NCBI RefSeq assembly: GCF_003265705.1
Contig: NW_020312827.1
Coordinates: 15,530,154-15,594,153, forward strand
Length of the DNA: 64,000 nt
Origin: Callorhinus ursinus
Lineage: Eukaryota; Chordata; Mammalia; Carnivora; Otariidae
Reading direction: 5' to 3'
Every line of letters begins with the position of its first letter. The first letter of the stretch is position 1. Of this stretch, positions 33,560 to 44,999 are shown one piece after another. The translations under genes and the position numbers were made by a program. Below the pieces are notes generated by a model. The model searched no databases, was not told the DNA's origin, and saw only the letters and a program-made list of their open reading frames with translations.

Positions 33560-34230
33560 ATCATTATTTAACAGAAAGCCACCATATAACAAATTTATTA
33601 TTATAGTTTACCTTTCTTATTTTTTCCAGAAATTCCTTCAATTTTACATGCATATTTCTAATTCTTTGTTTTAATGGACATATGAAAATATTCTCTGGCA
33701 TGAACACACCATAATTTATTGATGTGTTTCCCTAGTAAAGAGTATGTATTTTGGGGCACCTGGGTGGCTCAGTAGGTTAAGCGTCTGCCTTCAGCTCAGG
33801 TCATGATCCCAGGGTTCTGGGATCGAGCCCTGCATAGGGCTCCCTGCTCAGCAGTGAGTGTTTCTCCCTCTCCCTTTCCCCCTCTGCCTGCTTGTTCTCT
33901 CTCTCTCTTTCAAATAAATAAATAAAACCTTAAAAAATAAAGAGTATGTATTTTGTTTCCAGATTTTATGGTCACTATCAACAAACTTCCTTGCACATAT
34001 ATACTTATGTACTGGTACTTTTATTTCTATGAATAGATTTCTAGGGTGAAGTATATTTACATTAAAAAAAATTTAATACGTGTTGCTAGGTTGCTTTCCG
34101 AAAAAGTGATTATTTCCTACAGCAATGACCACCGGTAACATCTTCTCTTTACTTCTACCAACTATAGGTTTTTTGATTTTTGTAAGGCTGAGTATTATAA
34201 CAAGGGGAAACAAATACCCAGGAAAGAATT
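33560..34230. mobile_element. Ancient L1 fragment, interrupted
   Basis: The order 'taatggacatatgaaaatattctc', 'gtttccagattttatggtcactatcaacaa', 'cttccttgcacatatatactta', 'agatttctagggtgaagtat', 'gttgctaggttgctttccgaaaaagtg' and 'cagcaatgaccaccgg' matches an old mammalian L1 non-coding stretch. It is split by the SINE at 33753-33937. Confidence 0.55.
33753..33937 (+). mobile_element. CAN/SINEC SINE, perfect 17-bp target duplication
   Basis: Forward SINE from 'ggggcacctgggtggctcag' to 'caaataaataaataaaacctt'. The flanks 'taaagagtatgtatttt' at 33736-33752 and 33938-33954 are identical. It lies inside an older L1 fragment. Confidence 0.97.
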
Positions 34231-35598
34231 CTTTACTTCTCATTACTAAGAGAGTTTTCTCATTCTTATAATTATTGTCCTTAGCCTGGACACCAATAAT
34301 TACAATGATAGTAATCTACATGTTAATTGCATCAAATAATGTTAGCTGGAGCCTCGTGGAACTGCCTATATTGGGTCATTTTTTCACTTAAAGAATGGCA
34401 GTTTCACATGGTTCAAACTCACATTTTTATGATATTTTCTAGGATTTACATTGCTATTGCAGAATTTTAATAGTGATAATAATTAGATTCATAGGGCGTG
34501 TGTTCTGTGTCAGATACACTGCTCAGTACATTTTTTTATTTGCTCTTTATGGCAATTCATTGAACCTACTCAACGGGACACCTGTGTACGTACCAGTTTG
34601 GTGTCAGATGCTATCCAGGTCGAGGTTTGGCATCCTTTTCTCCCGACAGTAATTCCATTTTCAAGTTCAGTCTTGCTCCCATCATTCTTCATTCTCCCTT
34701 TTCCTTTATTCTTTTCTAGCCAGATTATTCCCTTGCCAAAAAAGGATCTTGCAGGAATGCTTTTGTCAAAAGATACACTTTGGTCCCTTACTTCTCCCGC
34801 ATGTCAGAATTCCAAAAGTCAAGATATGATGATCCATGTGTATTTGGACGGAAGAAGCTTAGCTACTGATTCTGATACCAACAAACTTCAAATCTGAAAA
34901 CCACTCCCCAGGACTTTATCTATTGTTGAAATTTCCATTGAGAACTATTTAAAGCGTGAATGAATTATCACTAGCTACTTTCTGTTGAGACTACTCTCAA
35001 AGGTAATGAGTGATATCAACTAAGCCACAACATATAACCAAGGCAGATTTTAGGAATTCATATTTAAACACAAATTAAGGAAAGAAAATAAATGTCAAAC
35101 GAATGGTATGTGAATAAAGAAACCTGTCATGGGTTAGTAGAAATAACTGAAAAGCAGTGATAACATTATAATCAGGATGTCAACACAGATAGATGTCATT
35201 TATACAGGTGAGAGGAAGCGAGATGACAGGTGGCAAAAATATTCAAGTGCCTAAATGTCATCTGGTAATGAGTGCCTTTTGACATCTTTACCGAGGATCA
35301 GGGCTAAAATTCTGTTCAAAGCATTTCATAAAATTTTAAAATAACAAGTATATTTTTGTGTTCCAACTTTTGTGTGTATTCATCATTTCTTCTCGAGTGG
35401 TTTGTGCTTCCTAATGGACTAGGAAAACTGGTCTGTTCTTTATTTGCTTCTCATAGTGAAAGTTACATAGCATTGATTAAAAATGTTGATTACTTGAGGC
35501 ACACAGTGGACCTTGGAGGAAGAAGGAAGTGGGTATCATGGTGCAAAATGTGCATACTAATAACCTGACATTGCTATGGATGACCATTGTGCTAAGAG
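34231..35598. other. Unannotated sequence with possible MIR piece
   Basis: 34465-34580 is weakly like MIR in reverse ('ataataattagattcatagggcgtgtgttctgtgtcagatacactgctcag'). The rest is not recognised. Splice-like words occur ('tacaggtgaga' near 35205) without an exon context. Confidence 0.35.
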
Positions 35599-35599
35599 C

Positions 35600-35845
35600 G
35601 GTATACTGTAGCGGTTAGAAAATTCAATCTCTTGGTTCAGACTGCCTGGGTTCACATCCCCTTCACTGCTGGTAGATATTGAGCAGCAATTCAACTCGGC
35701 TTTATTTCCCTCACTCACAAAAGAGTCAACAACAGCATCTCCTTCATAGGCTCATGGTAGTGTTTAAAGCAGTTAATATTTTAAAAAAGACTTAGAATGA
35801 TATTTGGTACTCAGTAAGCACTCAATAAGTTCATTGTTGTAACTG
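35600..35845 (+). mobile_element. MIR element, nearly full
   Basis: 'gtatactgtagcggttagaaaattcaatctcttggttcagactgcctgggttcacatccc', then 'ggtactcagtaagcactcaataag' at the end. This covers most of the MIR consensus, including the tRNA-like head and tail. Confidence 0.85.
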
Positions 35846-35936
35846 TTCATGATGCTAACATTATTTAAATTAAAAAATATAAACTCAGAATTGACCAATA
35901 CACCAATATCCTCATCCTGAATGAAATTTTGCGTAA

Positions 35937-36028
35937 TGATTAAGAGAACAGAGCTTTGATCAGACAGACTCAAGCTTAAATACTAGCTCCTCCTGCTGCC
36001 TAGCTATGGGATCTTATGCTAGTCAGTT
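35937..36028 (+). mobile_element. MIR fragment
   Basis: 'tgattaagagaacagagctttgatcagacagactcaagcttaaatactagctcctcctgctgcctagctatgggatctt' matches the MIR 5' half. Confidence 0.75.
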
Positions 36029-36515
36029 GTTTCAGTCGGAGTCCCAGCAGGAAGGAGAATGTCCACACGCTGTAAGGACTGAGGGGGGTTTGATAAAAAA
36101 GAAAAAAAAATCAATCAAACAAACAAAAAAACTTGTCAATGGTATAGTCAGTGTTAGGGTAAGTTGAGGAGAGATAGTGAACACCAGGGGCTGGAAAACC
36201 TGGGACCATTTCAGGTCCCAGCTGAAGGGCCAAAAGGAAGAAGTGGTCATTGGATCTTTGAGGCAGGAGGTAGGGCATCTGAAAGGACTGCTAACAAAAG
36301 CACTGACAACTATCTCTTCTATCAGAGAGAACTTTACTCTCCTCCCCACTCCAATTCCTACCTCCCATGTCCTGTCAGTGTCTCCCATTGGGGAATCTAG
36401 TCAGCAGCTAGAGGACAAGGAAGCTCTTTGATGAAGTATATAGATCCTCCTCCCAGAACAGAACAGGGCAGAGAAATGTGGAGAGTTGACCTACAAGGAC
36501 AGACCACTCACCTGT
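36029..36515. mobile_element. Unclassified eutherian dispersed repeat
   Basis: Words in the expected order of a common repeat: 'gtcccagcaggaaggagaatg', 'gggtttgataaaa', 'cagctgaagggcc', 'tctcccattggggaatctagtcagcagctagaggacaaggaag', 'agaacagggcagagaaatgtggagag'. I remember this family but not its name or orientation. Confidence 0.5.
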
Positions 36516-37559
36516 TTAACTTCTCACCCGCACTTACTCTCTGCGCTCCATTAGCTGCCCCAACCTTGAATATCATCTCTGAGGATGACTTCAAGGCTGG
36601 CTCTAACATTAAACCCTGTTGCTCATTCCAGCGTCTAATATTCTATGAATCCCCTAAAAAGGAATGGATGATGAGGGCTTGAAGTCTTTTGAGAAAATCA
36701 TCTTAAATTTAAACAAAGCTTTAGTGTTTTAAGCAAGTATTGGTACATATGGTTAAAACAGTTTTCCCAAAATATATTCCAACGAACGTAAAATGCTGTG
36801 TAAAATACAAACACATAAGAGAGCAACAAATAAAGCAAGCAAGCAAATGAATTGATTAGAAGATTTGGGATCAAGTTAATCTGGAAACTTCTGGGTTTGG
36901 TAAAGTGGTTCCTCTAGTGAAGAACTTCTCAGATCCCTTTAATATACTAATACCATAAATTTACAAGATGGCTAAATAGACCTAGATCTCCAAGTGTAAT
37001 TTATCTTGAAATGTAAATTGTTTTTTTCCACACAAACATTCAATTTTATAAAAAATACACTTTGTGCATTTAGAGTAAAACACAGCATCATCTTGCATTT
37101 TGTAACTTTGGATGTCTAAAAAATAAAACATGCTATGTAAGATGTAGTCACATTCTTGCACCATAACAACTTATTTGGCAAGCCATTATTTTTACCAAGT
37201 TTCCATTGCCCACAATTCAATATTGCCACTTTTTGTTACGGCCATCTTGCCAACACAATTGTATGCCACAGACACATAGAATTAAACAATGGTATTTTAG
37301 TTCTAACTTCTAGGACCAGGAGAGAACTATTACGACACTTGTGAATGGAAAAGAAGAAACAATTACAAAACAAACCTGAAGAGTCTAGGGTAACTGAAGA
37401 AAAGTAGATACAAAAGGTGATTATTTTTCACAGAAAAAAAAAAGGAAGTGAACTTGTATCTCCAACAGCAGCATGACCATCTGAAAGACAGTAGGGTGGA
37501 GAGGTCATTTGCCTTAGTTGATAACCTTCATTTATGTAGTCAGCCAGTCAGTCAATTCA
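36516..37559. other. Unannotated AT-rich sequence
   Basis: No recognised gene or element. Confidence 0.4.
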
Positions 37560-37920
37560 TTATGAAAAGTTGGGAGGAATGCCTGTAGCAAGCCAGGATT
37601 GTTCCAAACACTGGGAACCACTAAGAAGTAATTGAATATCATTTCTGGTCTCTCTCAGAGACCTTGCACTAAATCGGGTGAGTTTGGGTGACAGGAGGAT
37701 ACACGCTATAAGCAACAGTCATGTGGGCAAACAGCACCAAGGAAAGTTGACCTGGATGAGGGACTGAATAATACTGAGTAGGGGAGTCTCTTTTGGGTGG
37801 GGTCCTCAGAGAAGGCCTCTCTAGGGAGGTCATATTCAAGCAGAGGTCTCACTTAAGTGAGGGCATGTGTGAACATGAGGGACGGGAAGTGTGTTGGAAA
37901 CTGAGGTATTCCAGGGTACC
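37560..37920 (-). mobile_element. LINE L2 fragment (reverse)
   Basis: 'atcatttctggtctctc', 'gggtggggtcctcagagaaggcctctctagggaggtcatattcaagcagagg' and 'tgagggcatgtgtgaac' are the reverse complement of the L2 3' half. Well aligned over about 250 bp. Confidence 0.75.
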
Positions 37921-38240
37921 CAAGATTTGAGGTGGGGACTTTCCTAGAGTACCCAAGAAACACAAGGGGGCCAGAGGGATGTTTGTTTTCAATGAAATTC
38001 TGCCAGTATAAGACCGATTTAAATAAGAATACTTTTGACAGAAACGGTCTTTCTGTGCTGTTCCCATTCACGGTTATTGTTCTTTTTGATCCTTGTATAC
38101 TCTGCCCAATTTGCCTCAGACATCCTCTCTAATATCCATTTGTAGCTTAACACTTTCAAAAGGATTCAAACTACAAACTACAGTTTACATTATATTGATA
38201 ATTTTTAGTTTAATCTATTAGTCTAGTACTCAAACATAGT

Positions 38241-38812
38241 CTTTGACCTTTTCCAGAGATTCTTTAGTTTCATTAGCAATTAGAGCTAGAATCTTATTCC
38301 TTTCCCTCCAGTTGATGGATGTAGTAGATTTTAAAGTTGACTCTAATCCTTCACCTCTTCTTAGACACATGACTGGACCGTGTAACTTTGTGGTATTTTC
38401 CCACTTTGGGCAGGGCAATATGCCTGCCCCTTTGGCTCTGTGCTCAGCCAAGTGACTTTCTTTGGCAAAAGGGATATTAGCTGATGTGACACCAGCAGAG
38501 GCTTGAATAATTGTTGTGCGATTGGGCTTGCCTTCTTACTCTTATGTTTCAGTCATGAGACTGTCTGAGTTAACCTTCTGGAGGATGAGTAACACGTGGA
38601 GTGGTTTGAGTTACCCATGCCTTCCCAACCAAGACCAACCTGGATCCGTCCACTGCCAGTCCACCCTCTTCAGTTAAGTGAGCCCAGCCAAGATCAACAG
38701 AACCTCCTAGATGGCCACTCAGACATGTGGAAATAAAGTCATATTGTTCAAGGCCACAGAGATTTTGTGGTTCATCATTAAACAATGATACTTTGGTGAT
38801 AGGTACCTGACA
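38241..38812 (+). mobile_element. MaLR-type LTR
   Basis: 'aagtgactttctttggcaaaagggatattagctgatgtgacaccagcagaggcttgaataatt', 'gattgggcttgccttctta', 'gtggaaataaagtcatattg' with its AATAAA signal, and 'ccacagagattttgtggttc' follow an MLT1-like LTR consensus to near its end. The left end is uncertain. Confidence 0.75.
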
Positions 38813-38854
38813 CGATGAACTATGGAAAGTAGATGTTTGTTCATGCTTTATTTA

Positions 38855-39075
38855 TTTATTTATTTGTTTATTTATTTCTTTATTTATTTTAGTGAGAGAA
38901 TGTGCATGCATGAGCAGGGGGAGGGGCAGAGGGAGAGGGAGCAAGAGAATCCTAAGCAGACTTCGTGCTGAGCCCCGACACTGGGCTCGATCTCATGATC
39001 CGGGGATCATGATCTGAGCAGGTATCAAGAGTTAGACGCTTAACTGACTGAGCCACCCAGGCGCCCCCCCCCTTT
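38855..39075 (-). mobile_element. CAN/SINEC SINE (reverse), older subfamily
   Basis: Long (TTTA)n tail, 'gcatgagcagggggaggggc', 'gggctcgatctcatgatccg', 'gatcatgatctgagcagg', 'tatcaagagttagacgctta' and 'gagccacccaggcgcccc' followed by a C run and T run. Flanks 'ttcatgctttattta' (38840) and 'ttcatgctattta' (39084) suggest a diverged target duplication. Confidence 0.92.
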
Positions 39076-39096
39076 TTTTTTTATTCATGCTATTTA

Positions 39097-39444
39097 ATAC
39101 TAAAACATGTTGGAATACAGTGTCCTAAACAACACTGGGATTTTGTAAGTCTTAAATAGGAAACATTTTTGTTGTTGTTACAGCTGCTGGGGTCACCTCT
39201 ATGTTTCGTATTTCTGGCCTACTCGAATACAGCATAATAATTTATTTATCGACAGCACACACTTGTGACAGCCTCTGTCTTCTAGGGAACAGTCTCATGC
39301 TCAGAGATGAGGATAAAAGGACTCCTAATGTCATGAATCTGGATAAAAAGCCATCATACCTTAGGATGCTACTTAATTATTAAGTATGTTTTGAGCATTT
39401 TGGTGTCTGGAACAAAATGTGAAGGATATTGCCCACCCGTTGTT
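39097..39444. other. Unannotated sequence
   Basis: No recognised element. Confidence 0.4.
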
Positions 39445-39460
39445 AATAACCAAGTAGGGA

Positions 39461-39654
39461 GGGGCCCCTGGGTGGCTCAGTCGTTGAGCGTCTGCCTTCG
39501 GCTCAGGTCATGAGCCCAGGGTCCTGGGATCAAGCCCCGCATCGGGGTCCCTGCTCCACGGGAAGCCTGCCTCTCCCTCTCCCACTCCCCCTGCTCGTGT
39601 TCCTGCTCCTGCTATCTCTCTTTCCATCAAATAAATAAATAAAATATTAAAAAA
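39461..39654 (+). mobile_element. CAN/SINEC SINE, perfect 16-bp target duplication
   Basis: 'ggggcccctgggtggctcag' head to 'aaataaataaataaaatatt'. Identical flanks 'aataaccaagtaggga' at 39445-39460 and 39655-39670. Confidence 0.97.
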
Positions 39655-39670
39655 AATAACCAAGTAGGGA

Positions 39671-40684
39671 AGTAAGTCTTAGGTATAAAACATGAAGAGG
39701 GAAAAAAATTCAATCATTTTCAGACTATAAGTATCACAGAAACTGAGGAGTGAGGAGTGTTTCTGTAGTTAAGGAATGTTTTCAGTTTTGTAATTGGATT
39801 CATTTTTGTTCAAGTGCCATCTTTGAAATATTGGTCCGATTACTCCTGAATATGGAACTTCAGTTTTATATAGAAAATCTTACATCGTACTTACTCCTGG
39901 CAGGTTAAAAAGAAGAACAACCACTGTACTTTGTAGAAGGAAGTAGGAATGGAAATTTGAAGAAACCAGAAATAAAAGTTATCCTTTTATTTGGCTGAAT
40001 GGTAATTCCTTGCATGAGTTGGCAATTTTCTTCCTCACGGAAAGGGTCATCCTTCTACTTTCTAGGAGACTAGTTACGCAGAGATGTCTGCCTAGCCCAG
40101 AAGAAAGACTTTTTTTTTTTTTTTTTTAACAATCTCCAGGGCTTTGCCTTGAAAATGTCTGATCCTCTGCTAACTCTAGGCCTTTGAAGTTGAGAATTTT
40201 CTGTGTTTTAAAGGGAGATCTCAGTTCAGAGAAACTGTCATCTGTCCTGCCCGGCTTTCGAGTCAAATGAAACCATACTCGAGAAAAGATGATTCCTTTT
40301 TTCCTCCCACAGGTGCACAGGCATGTCTGTGAGAATCAAATTATTGATGTCAGGCAGGGAAAATGACTCCAAGTCAGAACCCGGGAATGAATACCACCGT
40401 TCTAGCCTGTGATCCCCAAGATCAGGGATGGGGAAAAAAAAAAGCCAAAATGAAAGCAGCTGCAAACCTAGCCTTCTGCAGTCAGGAGGGGCTTCTCTAA
40501 AACTCTGGTTACTTGGCGTGAAGAGCAATTTCTCTCCCAACTTCCAGCTCAGGAGCTGGCTTGCATTTGTAGGTGTGAATAGCCTCCTTGGCGGGGTTCC
40601 CTAAATAAAGGTAGCCAGGTATTTCTGAGACAAGTGAGGCCTCTCCCTAACAGTGTTATGCGTTTTTGCTCTTCATTTTCTATT
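39671..40684. other. Unannotated sequence
   Basis: T run at 40110-40127. 40200-40680 has more even composition without a recognised repeat. A 100-codon minus frame (40238-40540) shows no domain. Confidence 0.4.
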
Positions 40685-41135
40685 CAGGCAGTATGGCCAG
40701 TGGTTAAGAATGAAGTTTCTGGAACCCACACTTCCTGGATTTGAATTCTGGCTTTGTGCCTACTGGGCAAACTTGAGGGAGTCATTTTGTGTCTCTGTAC
40801 CCAATTTTCACATCTATTAAATGAGGAGGGTAAAAGCACTCTTTTCAAAGAGTTGTCCTGAGGATTAAAAGGAACGTATTTATTTATTTTTTTTTAAGAT
40901 TTTATTTATTTATTTGACAGAGAGAGACACAGCGAGAGAGGGAACACAAGCAGGGGGAGTGGGTGAGGGAGAAGCGGGCTTCCCGTGGAGCAGGGAGCCC
41001 GATGTGGGGCTCCATCACAGGACCCTGGGATCACGATCTGAGCCGAAGGCAGATGCTTAACGACTGAGCCACCCAGGTGCCCCTAAAAGGAACGTATTTA
41101 AAATGACCAAATACTTAGTGCTACACATATGATTA
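40685..41135 (+). mobile_element. MIR element split by a SINE
   Basis: The left part has 'gcagtatggccagtggttaagaatgaag', 'ggatttgaattctggctttg', 'tgtgtctctgtacccaattttcacatctattaaatgaggagg' and 'gttgtcctgaggattaaaaggaacg'. The right part after the SINE continues 'taaaatgaccaaatacttagtgc', the MIR tail. A nearly full-length copy. Confidence 0.88.
40883..41083 (-). mobile_element. CAN/SINEC SINE (reverse) in MIR tail, perfect 17-bp target duplication
   Basis: T tail, 'aagattttatttatttattt', GA-rich stretch, 'gggctccatcacaggaccc', 'gatcacgatctgagccgaag', 'gagccacccaggtgcccc'. Identical flanks 'taaaaggaacgtattta' at 40866-40882 and 41084-41100 lie in the MIR, which fixes the order of insertion. 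Confidence 0.97.
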
Positions 41136-41419
41136 CTTCTATTATAATTCATTTTGACAAATGGTTTTGTTGTTGCTATATTTGTACTTATTTGCTGCCA
41201 CTAAATGAGAAGGTCACGCTAGGTTTTGGAATTTGTTGCTTCAACTCTAAAATGAGATTGTTGTATCATATAAAGGAAGACCCCAGCTCTGTCATTCTAA
41301 GATGTGCAGAAATGATTGTGCATGTTTTTATACTTTATATTAACAGTTACTAAGTGCTTATATAGTAATTTAATCATATATAATTATCTTTTTCATTACC
41401 TAATATAAGATACATTAAG
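41136..41419. other. Unannotated sequence
   Basis: No recognised element. Confidence 0.4.
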
Positions 41420-41548
41420 TATGTTAGTCATTCATTAATATTTATTGAGCATCTATTCTGTGTTGGATATTGTACTAGATGCCAGGGATTCAGCAATCAA
41501 AACAACAAATATCCTGATACTCGTGGTGATTCATTCTAGCATTTTTTC
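41420..41548 (-). mobile_element. LINE L2 3' end (reverse)
   Basis: 'cattcattaatatttattgagcatctattctgtgttggatattgtactagatgccagggattcagcaatcaaaacaacaaa' is the reverse complement of the L2 tail. Confidence 0.75.
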
Positions 41549-42317
41549 CCTTGGCCTGCAGCTGTGTCAACTATTTGACAGAATACTAAGTAAGTAAATA
41601 TGGAACTAGGAACAAGGATCCCAATTCTGGCAGTATGTTTAAGTTACTTGGAGGGTAATTTACTATGAAGCAAAATGAAGTTTTATAGAGATCCCAAAAT
41701 GCAAAATTTAGAGTCTTAGGTATCTTATTAAATTGCTAAAAATTGTCTTTTTTCCCCCTGCTAGTGGCCACAACATCCATAACTTTTAAACCAGAAGAGC
41801 CAAGTTTATGCTTGCCAAGAACTCTTTAGGAATGCTAAATACATGTCTTAAATCAAAAAACAGAGAACTCCAGGTGCAAACACCCAAAATGCAGGCCAGT
41901 TTGTAGAAAGCCATCTTCAACTTCAGTACACATTTATTGTTATATTAAAAAAATAATCTGTGGGGTTTTTATAAACCTGATTTGAAAATTGCTTATAACA
42001 TTCCTGTGTATAATGTAAAGGCATAAGCCAGGTTTGGCTTTATTTTAATTCTTAGCTGACTATTGTCTTTTTTTTTTTTTTAAGTAAGGAGAATATGAGG
42101 AAGTTCCTCTTGAAAAAGTTGAGTTTGAAACGACTGATCTTTAAGAGGGATGGGGTTAAGCCATATGGTATTGCTGATGTTCAATTGTTTTGAACTTAAA
42201 GAACAATTTAATTAGTTCAACGTAACAGTATGTGCTAATGTTTTGAAAGGAAAGTAGTTTTACTTAATGTTTTAAAAGGAATGTCTACTGAAGTTCTATA
42301 ATACTAGAAATGTTTTA
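41549..42317. other. Unannotated sequence
   Basis: No recognised gene. T run near 42069-42082. Confidence 0.4.
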
Positions 42318-42470
42318 TATCTATACTGCTCAATATGATAGCATTAGCCAGCAGTGAAATGTGTCTAGGGCAATGGAAGGGTTGAATTTTTAATTCTATT
42401 TTATTTCAATCAATTGAAATTTAGTTACATGTAACTAGTGGCTACCTTATGAGACAACAAAACTTAGAGG
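42318..42470. mobile_element. Non-autonomous DNA transposon remnant
   Basis: 'actgctcaatatgatagcattagccagcag' at the left and 'acatgtaactagtggctaccttatgagac' at the right are imperfect inverted ends of the same family as 28960 ('ctgtccaatatggtagcc'), with an AT-rich middle. Confidence 0.6.
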
Positions 42471-42539
42471 TATAAATCAGAGAATTACCCACCTCAATAT
42501 GGAGTAGAAAGTTTTGTCAGGACAATGAATTGAGTCATA

Positions 42540-42665
42540 TATTTCTTATAGCAACCTTGTTAAAAGAAAGAAAAAAACTTACTACCATCCCTATTTTTTT
42601 AGATGAGGAATCTGAAGCAGAGAGGCAATTTGTCATTTGCTGTGGTTCATCCATGTTTGGAGAGG
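42540..42665 (-). mobile_element. MIR fragment (reverse)
   Basis: 'tatagcaaccttgtt', 'taccatccctatttttttagatgaggaatctgaagcagagaggcaatttgtcatttgc' matches the reverse MIR core. Confidence 0.65.
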
Positions 42666-42839
42666 GATGTAGAAATATCTGACTTTAGGTCAGCAGGCAA
42701 ATCATTGGAGACAAAGCAAGGAAAACTGAATCATGAGTAGCAGGAGGGGCGGTATGTCTTCATCAGAACTTTTGAGAGATCACTGCAGTGATGTTTTGTC
42801 AAATGACTTTGAAGGAATAATAGGCAAGAGCTCCCTCAA

Positions 42840-43325
42840 TAGACATCTCCCCCAAGATGTCTACGTCTTAATGCCCAGAACCTATGAATGTTACCTTACA
42901 TGGTAAAAGGGACTTTGCAGAGGTGATTACGTTAAGGAGTTTGAGATGGGGAGGTTACCCATGTGGGCCCAAGATGATCACGAGTCCTTGTAAGTAGAAG
43001 AAAGAGACAGACGAGAATGAACCAAAGAGATGGAAGCATGAGAAAGACTCATCCTTGTGTTACCAGCTCTGAAAATGAGGCCACAAGGCAAGGAATGTGG
43101 GTAGCCTCTAGAAGCTGGGAAAGGCAACAATAACAAAAAGAGGGATTCTCTTCCTGAGCCTCGAGGGGAACCTACCCTTGTCAACACCTTGATTTTCACC
43201 CAGTGAGACCCTTTCCTGACTTTGAAACTCTGGACCTACAAGGTAATAATCTCTGTTGCTTTAAACCCTTAATTTTGAGGTAATTTGTTACAGCAGTGAC
43301 TAGTGCAGAAGGCAACTAAACTAGA
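42840..43325 (+). mobile_element. MLT1-type MaLR LTR
   Basis: 'aagatgtctacgtcttaatgcccagaacctatgaatgttaccttacatggtaaaagggactttgcagaggtgatta', 'gatggggaggtta', 'gcctctagaagctgggaaaggcaa', 'caacaccttgattttcacccagtgagac', 'aatttgttacagcagtgactagtgc'. Nearly full LTR, solo, old. Confidence 0.85.
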
Positions 43326-43889
43326 AATGGGAAAATGGGCTATAGGTTCTTTTAATAAAACAAATTAGAGGGATGAGTGGCCTGAATTTAACAGTGGCAA
43401 TGGCAATGGGGAGAAAAGAATAGATATGAGATACAAGGAAATGAGAATCAACAGAAATTAAATCAAAAGGCAGCATTTAGACAAAAAGATGGACCTCCTG
43501 TCCTTAAGGTTTTTCTCCTAAGGAAATGTTCCTTCCCAAAAATCTCTATATGGGGTCACCTAACATGACACAGTATGTGGAGGGAGGACCTGGGATTTGG
43601 AGACTTCTCTGACATCAATTCATAAAGGTCTTTAAAATCTTAGCTGCCCACACTTGGCTCCGCTTACCCCCTCTTTGGTTCATTCTGCATGCCCCATATA
43701 AAGCAGCAGCTGCTGGCTGTATTATGAAAATTATGGGGGATGTAATTTTTTTACATTACTTGGCAACACATTTCTGTCCAGGTGTTTGAGAAACTCAGAG
43801 CATAATTATGCCAGAGCAAAAGTAGATGAGAAGTTCAGTCAAGGAAACCAGATTGCTTTTTGTCAAGAGAGTCTGTCAAGACAGAGAGG
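43326..43889. other. Unannotated sequence
   Basis: No recognised element. The first 100 bp could be L2 in reverse but I cannot confirm it. Confidence 0.35.
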
Positions 43890-44135
43890 CTGGTGTGGTG
43901 GAGAGATCATGAGCTTTGTAAAAAATGCTGAATTTGCATACTGATTCCACCACTTAATTGTTCTGAGATATGGTACAATGAGTTGTTAAGCTCCCTGAAC
44001 CTCATTTTTGTCATTTGTTCACAGGGAGAGTCACATATAGCTTGGGGGGGGGTGACTGTATGGAATAAATGAGTTTATAAATACAATGCATTGGCCTGGA
44101 GTGGAGGCTTAGTAAAGGCTGTATACACAAAAAGG
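43890..44135 (+). mobile_element. MIR element
   Basis: 'ggtgtggtggagagatcatgagctttg', 'actgattccaccacttaattgttctgagatatggtac', 'gctccctgaacctcatttttgtcatttgt', 'gaataaatgagtttataaatacaatgcattggcctgg'. The MIR order is kept, with a G run at 44045-44052. Confidence 0.75.
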
Positions 44136-44699
44136 ACCCTAGTAAAGGGAGAAACTTTGTTACCGATCATGGTTTTCAAGAGAATTTCTTTTCTATCTTA
44201 AAGAATGAGAATATGTTTTATTGATCAAAAATATAAGCTGACAGCACATGTGCAATGGAATGAAACTTCTCGTAAGATAGATGGGCATGACGTCTGAATC
44301 CAGACGTAATAATCAAAGTTGGGCTATTGATGGCAAACATAACTTTCATATCCAACGTTTCTTCTGTTTCCCTACTAGGATAGTGTACCTGTGGATTCAT
44401 GATTTTATTGCCTTTTACGGACGAATTCATTTACAGTAGAATATAGTGGGAGTCATGGGAGGAGGCAAATTTTTATATAGGATGTAATAAAGGAAGAAAG
44501 GAAGAAGGGAAAGAAGGGAGGGGGAAGGAGGAAGACAGAAAAGAGAGACAAGACCTAATGAGCGGGAGAAAGGAAAGAATTTTGGTAGATATAATGAAGA
44601 AGTTTACATAGGAAGAAAAGTTATAGAGCACTGAGAGAAGAAATGCATAATTATTTATTCTGCCTCTTCACTATGCTTGGCATTAAGTAACATATAATG
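44136..44699. other. Unannotated sequence with GA-rich patch
   Basis: 44485-44580 is a purine-rich (GGAA/GAAG) low-complexity patch. Otherwise no recognised element. Confidence 0.45.
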
Positions 44700-44835
44700 T
44701 GCTAATTAATTCATCGGCTTACTTATTCATGCACTGGATATTTATTAAGAGTTCCTAGAAGCGAGGAATTTAGAAGTGAATAACCTGGACTTCATCCTTA
44801 CCATTATGGAATTTATAGCAGAGAGGAGCATTATC
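44700..44835 (-). mobile_element. LINE L2 3' end (reverse)
   Basis: 'cttattcatgcactggatatttattaagagttcctag', 'cctggacttcatccttaccattatggaatttatagc' fits reverse L2. Confidence 0.6.
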
Positions 44836-44985
44836 AGACCACAACTTATCTTATTCAATCCTCGTGACTATCTATTAAAAATATTGGTATTACTACGATT
44901 ACTAATTTGCAGACATGGGAAATTGGATATGGTGAGCTAGTCAGTGACAAATTAGGATTCCATCTTTTTTTGTTTGGCATTGCAC
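44836..44985 (-). mobile_element. MIR fragment (reverse)
   Basis: 'cttattcaatcctcgtgactatctattaaaaatattggtattac', 'agacatgggaaattggatatggtgagctagtcagtgac' fits the reverse MIR core. Decayed. Confidence 0.5.
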
Positions 44986-44999
44986 ATAGTAGGCACTCA

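Noticed and set aside
36032..36388. 118-codon minus-strand frame
   Set aside because: Falls within a common dispersed repeat and a poly-A derived stretch, hence the phenylalanine run.
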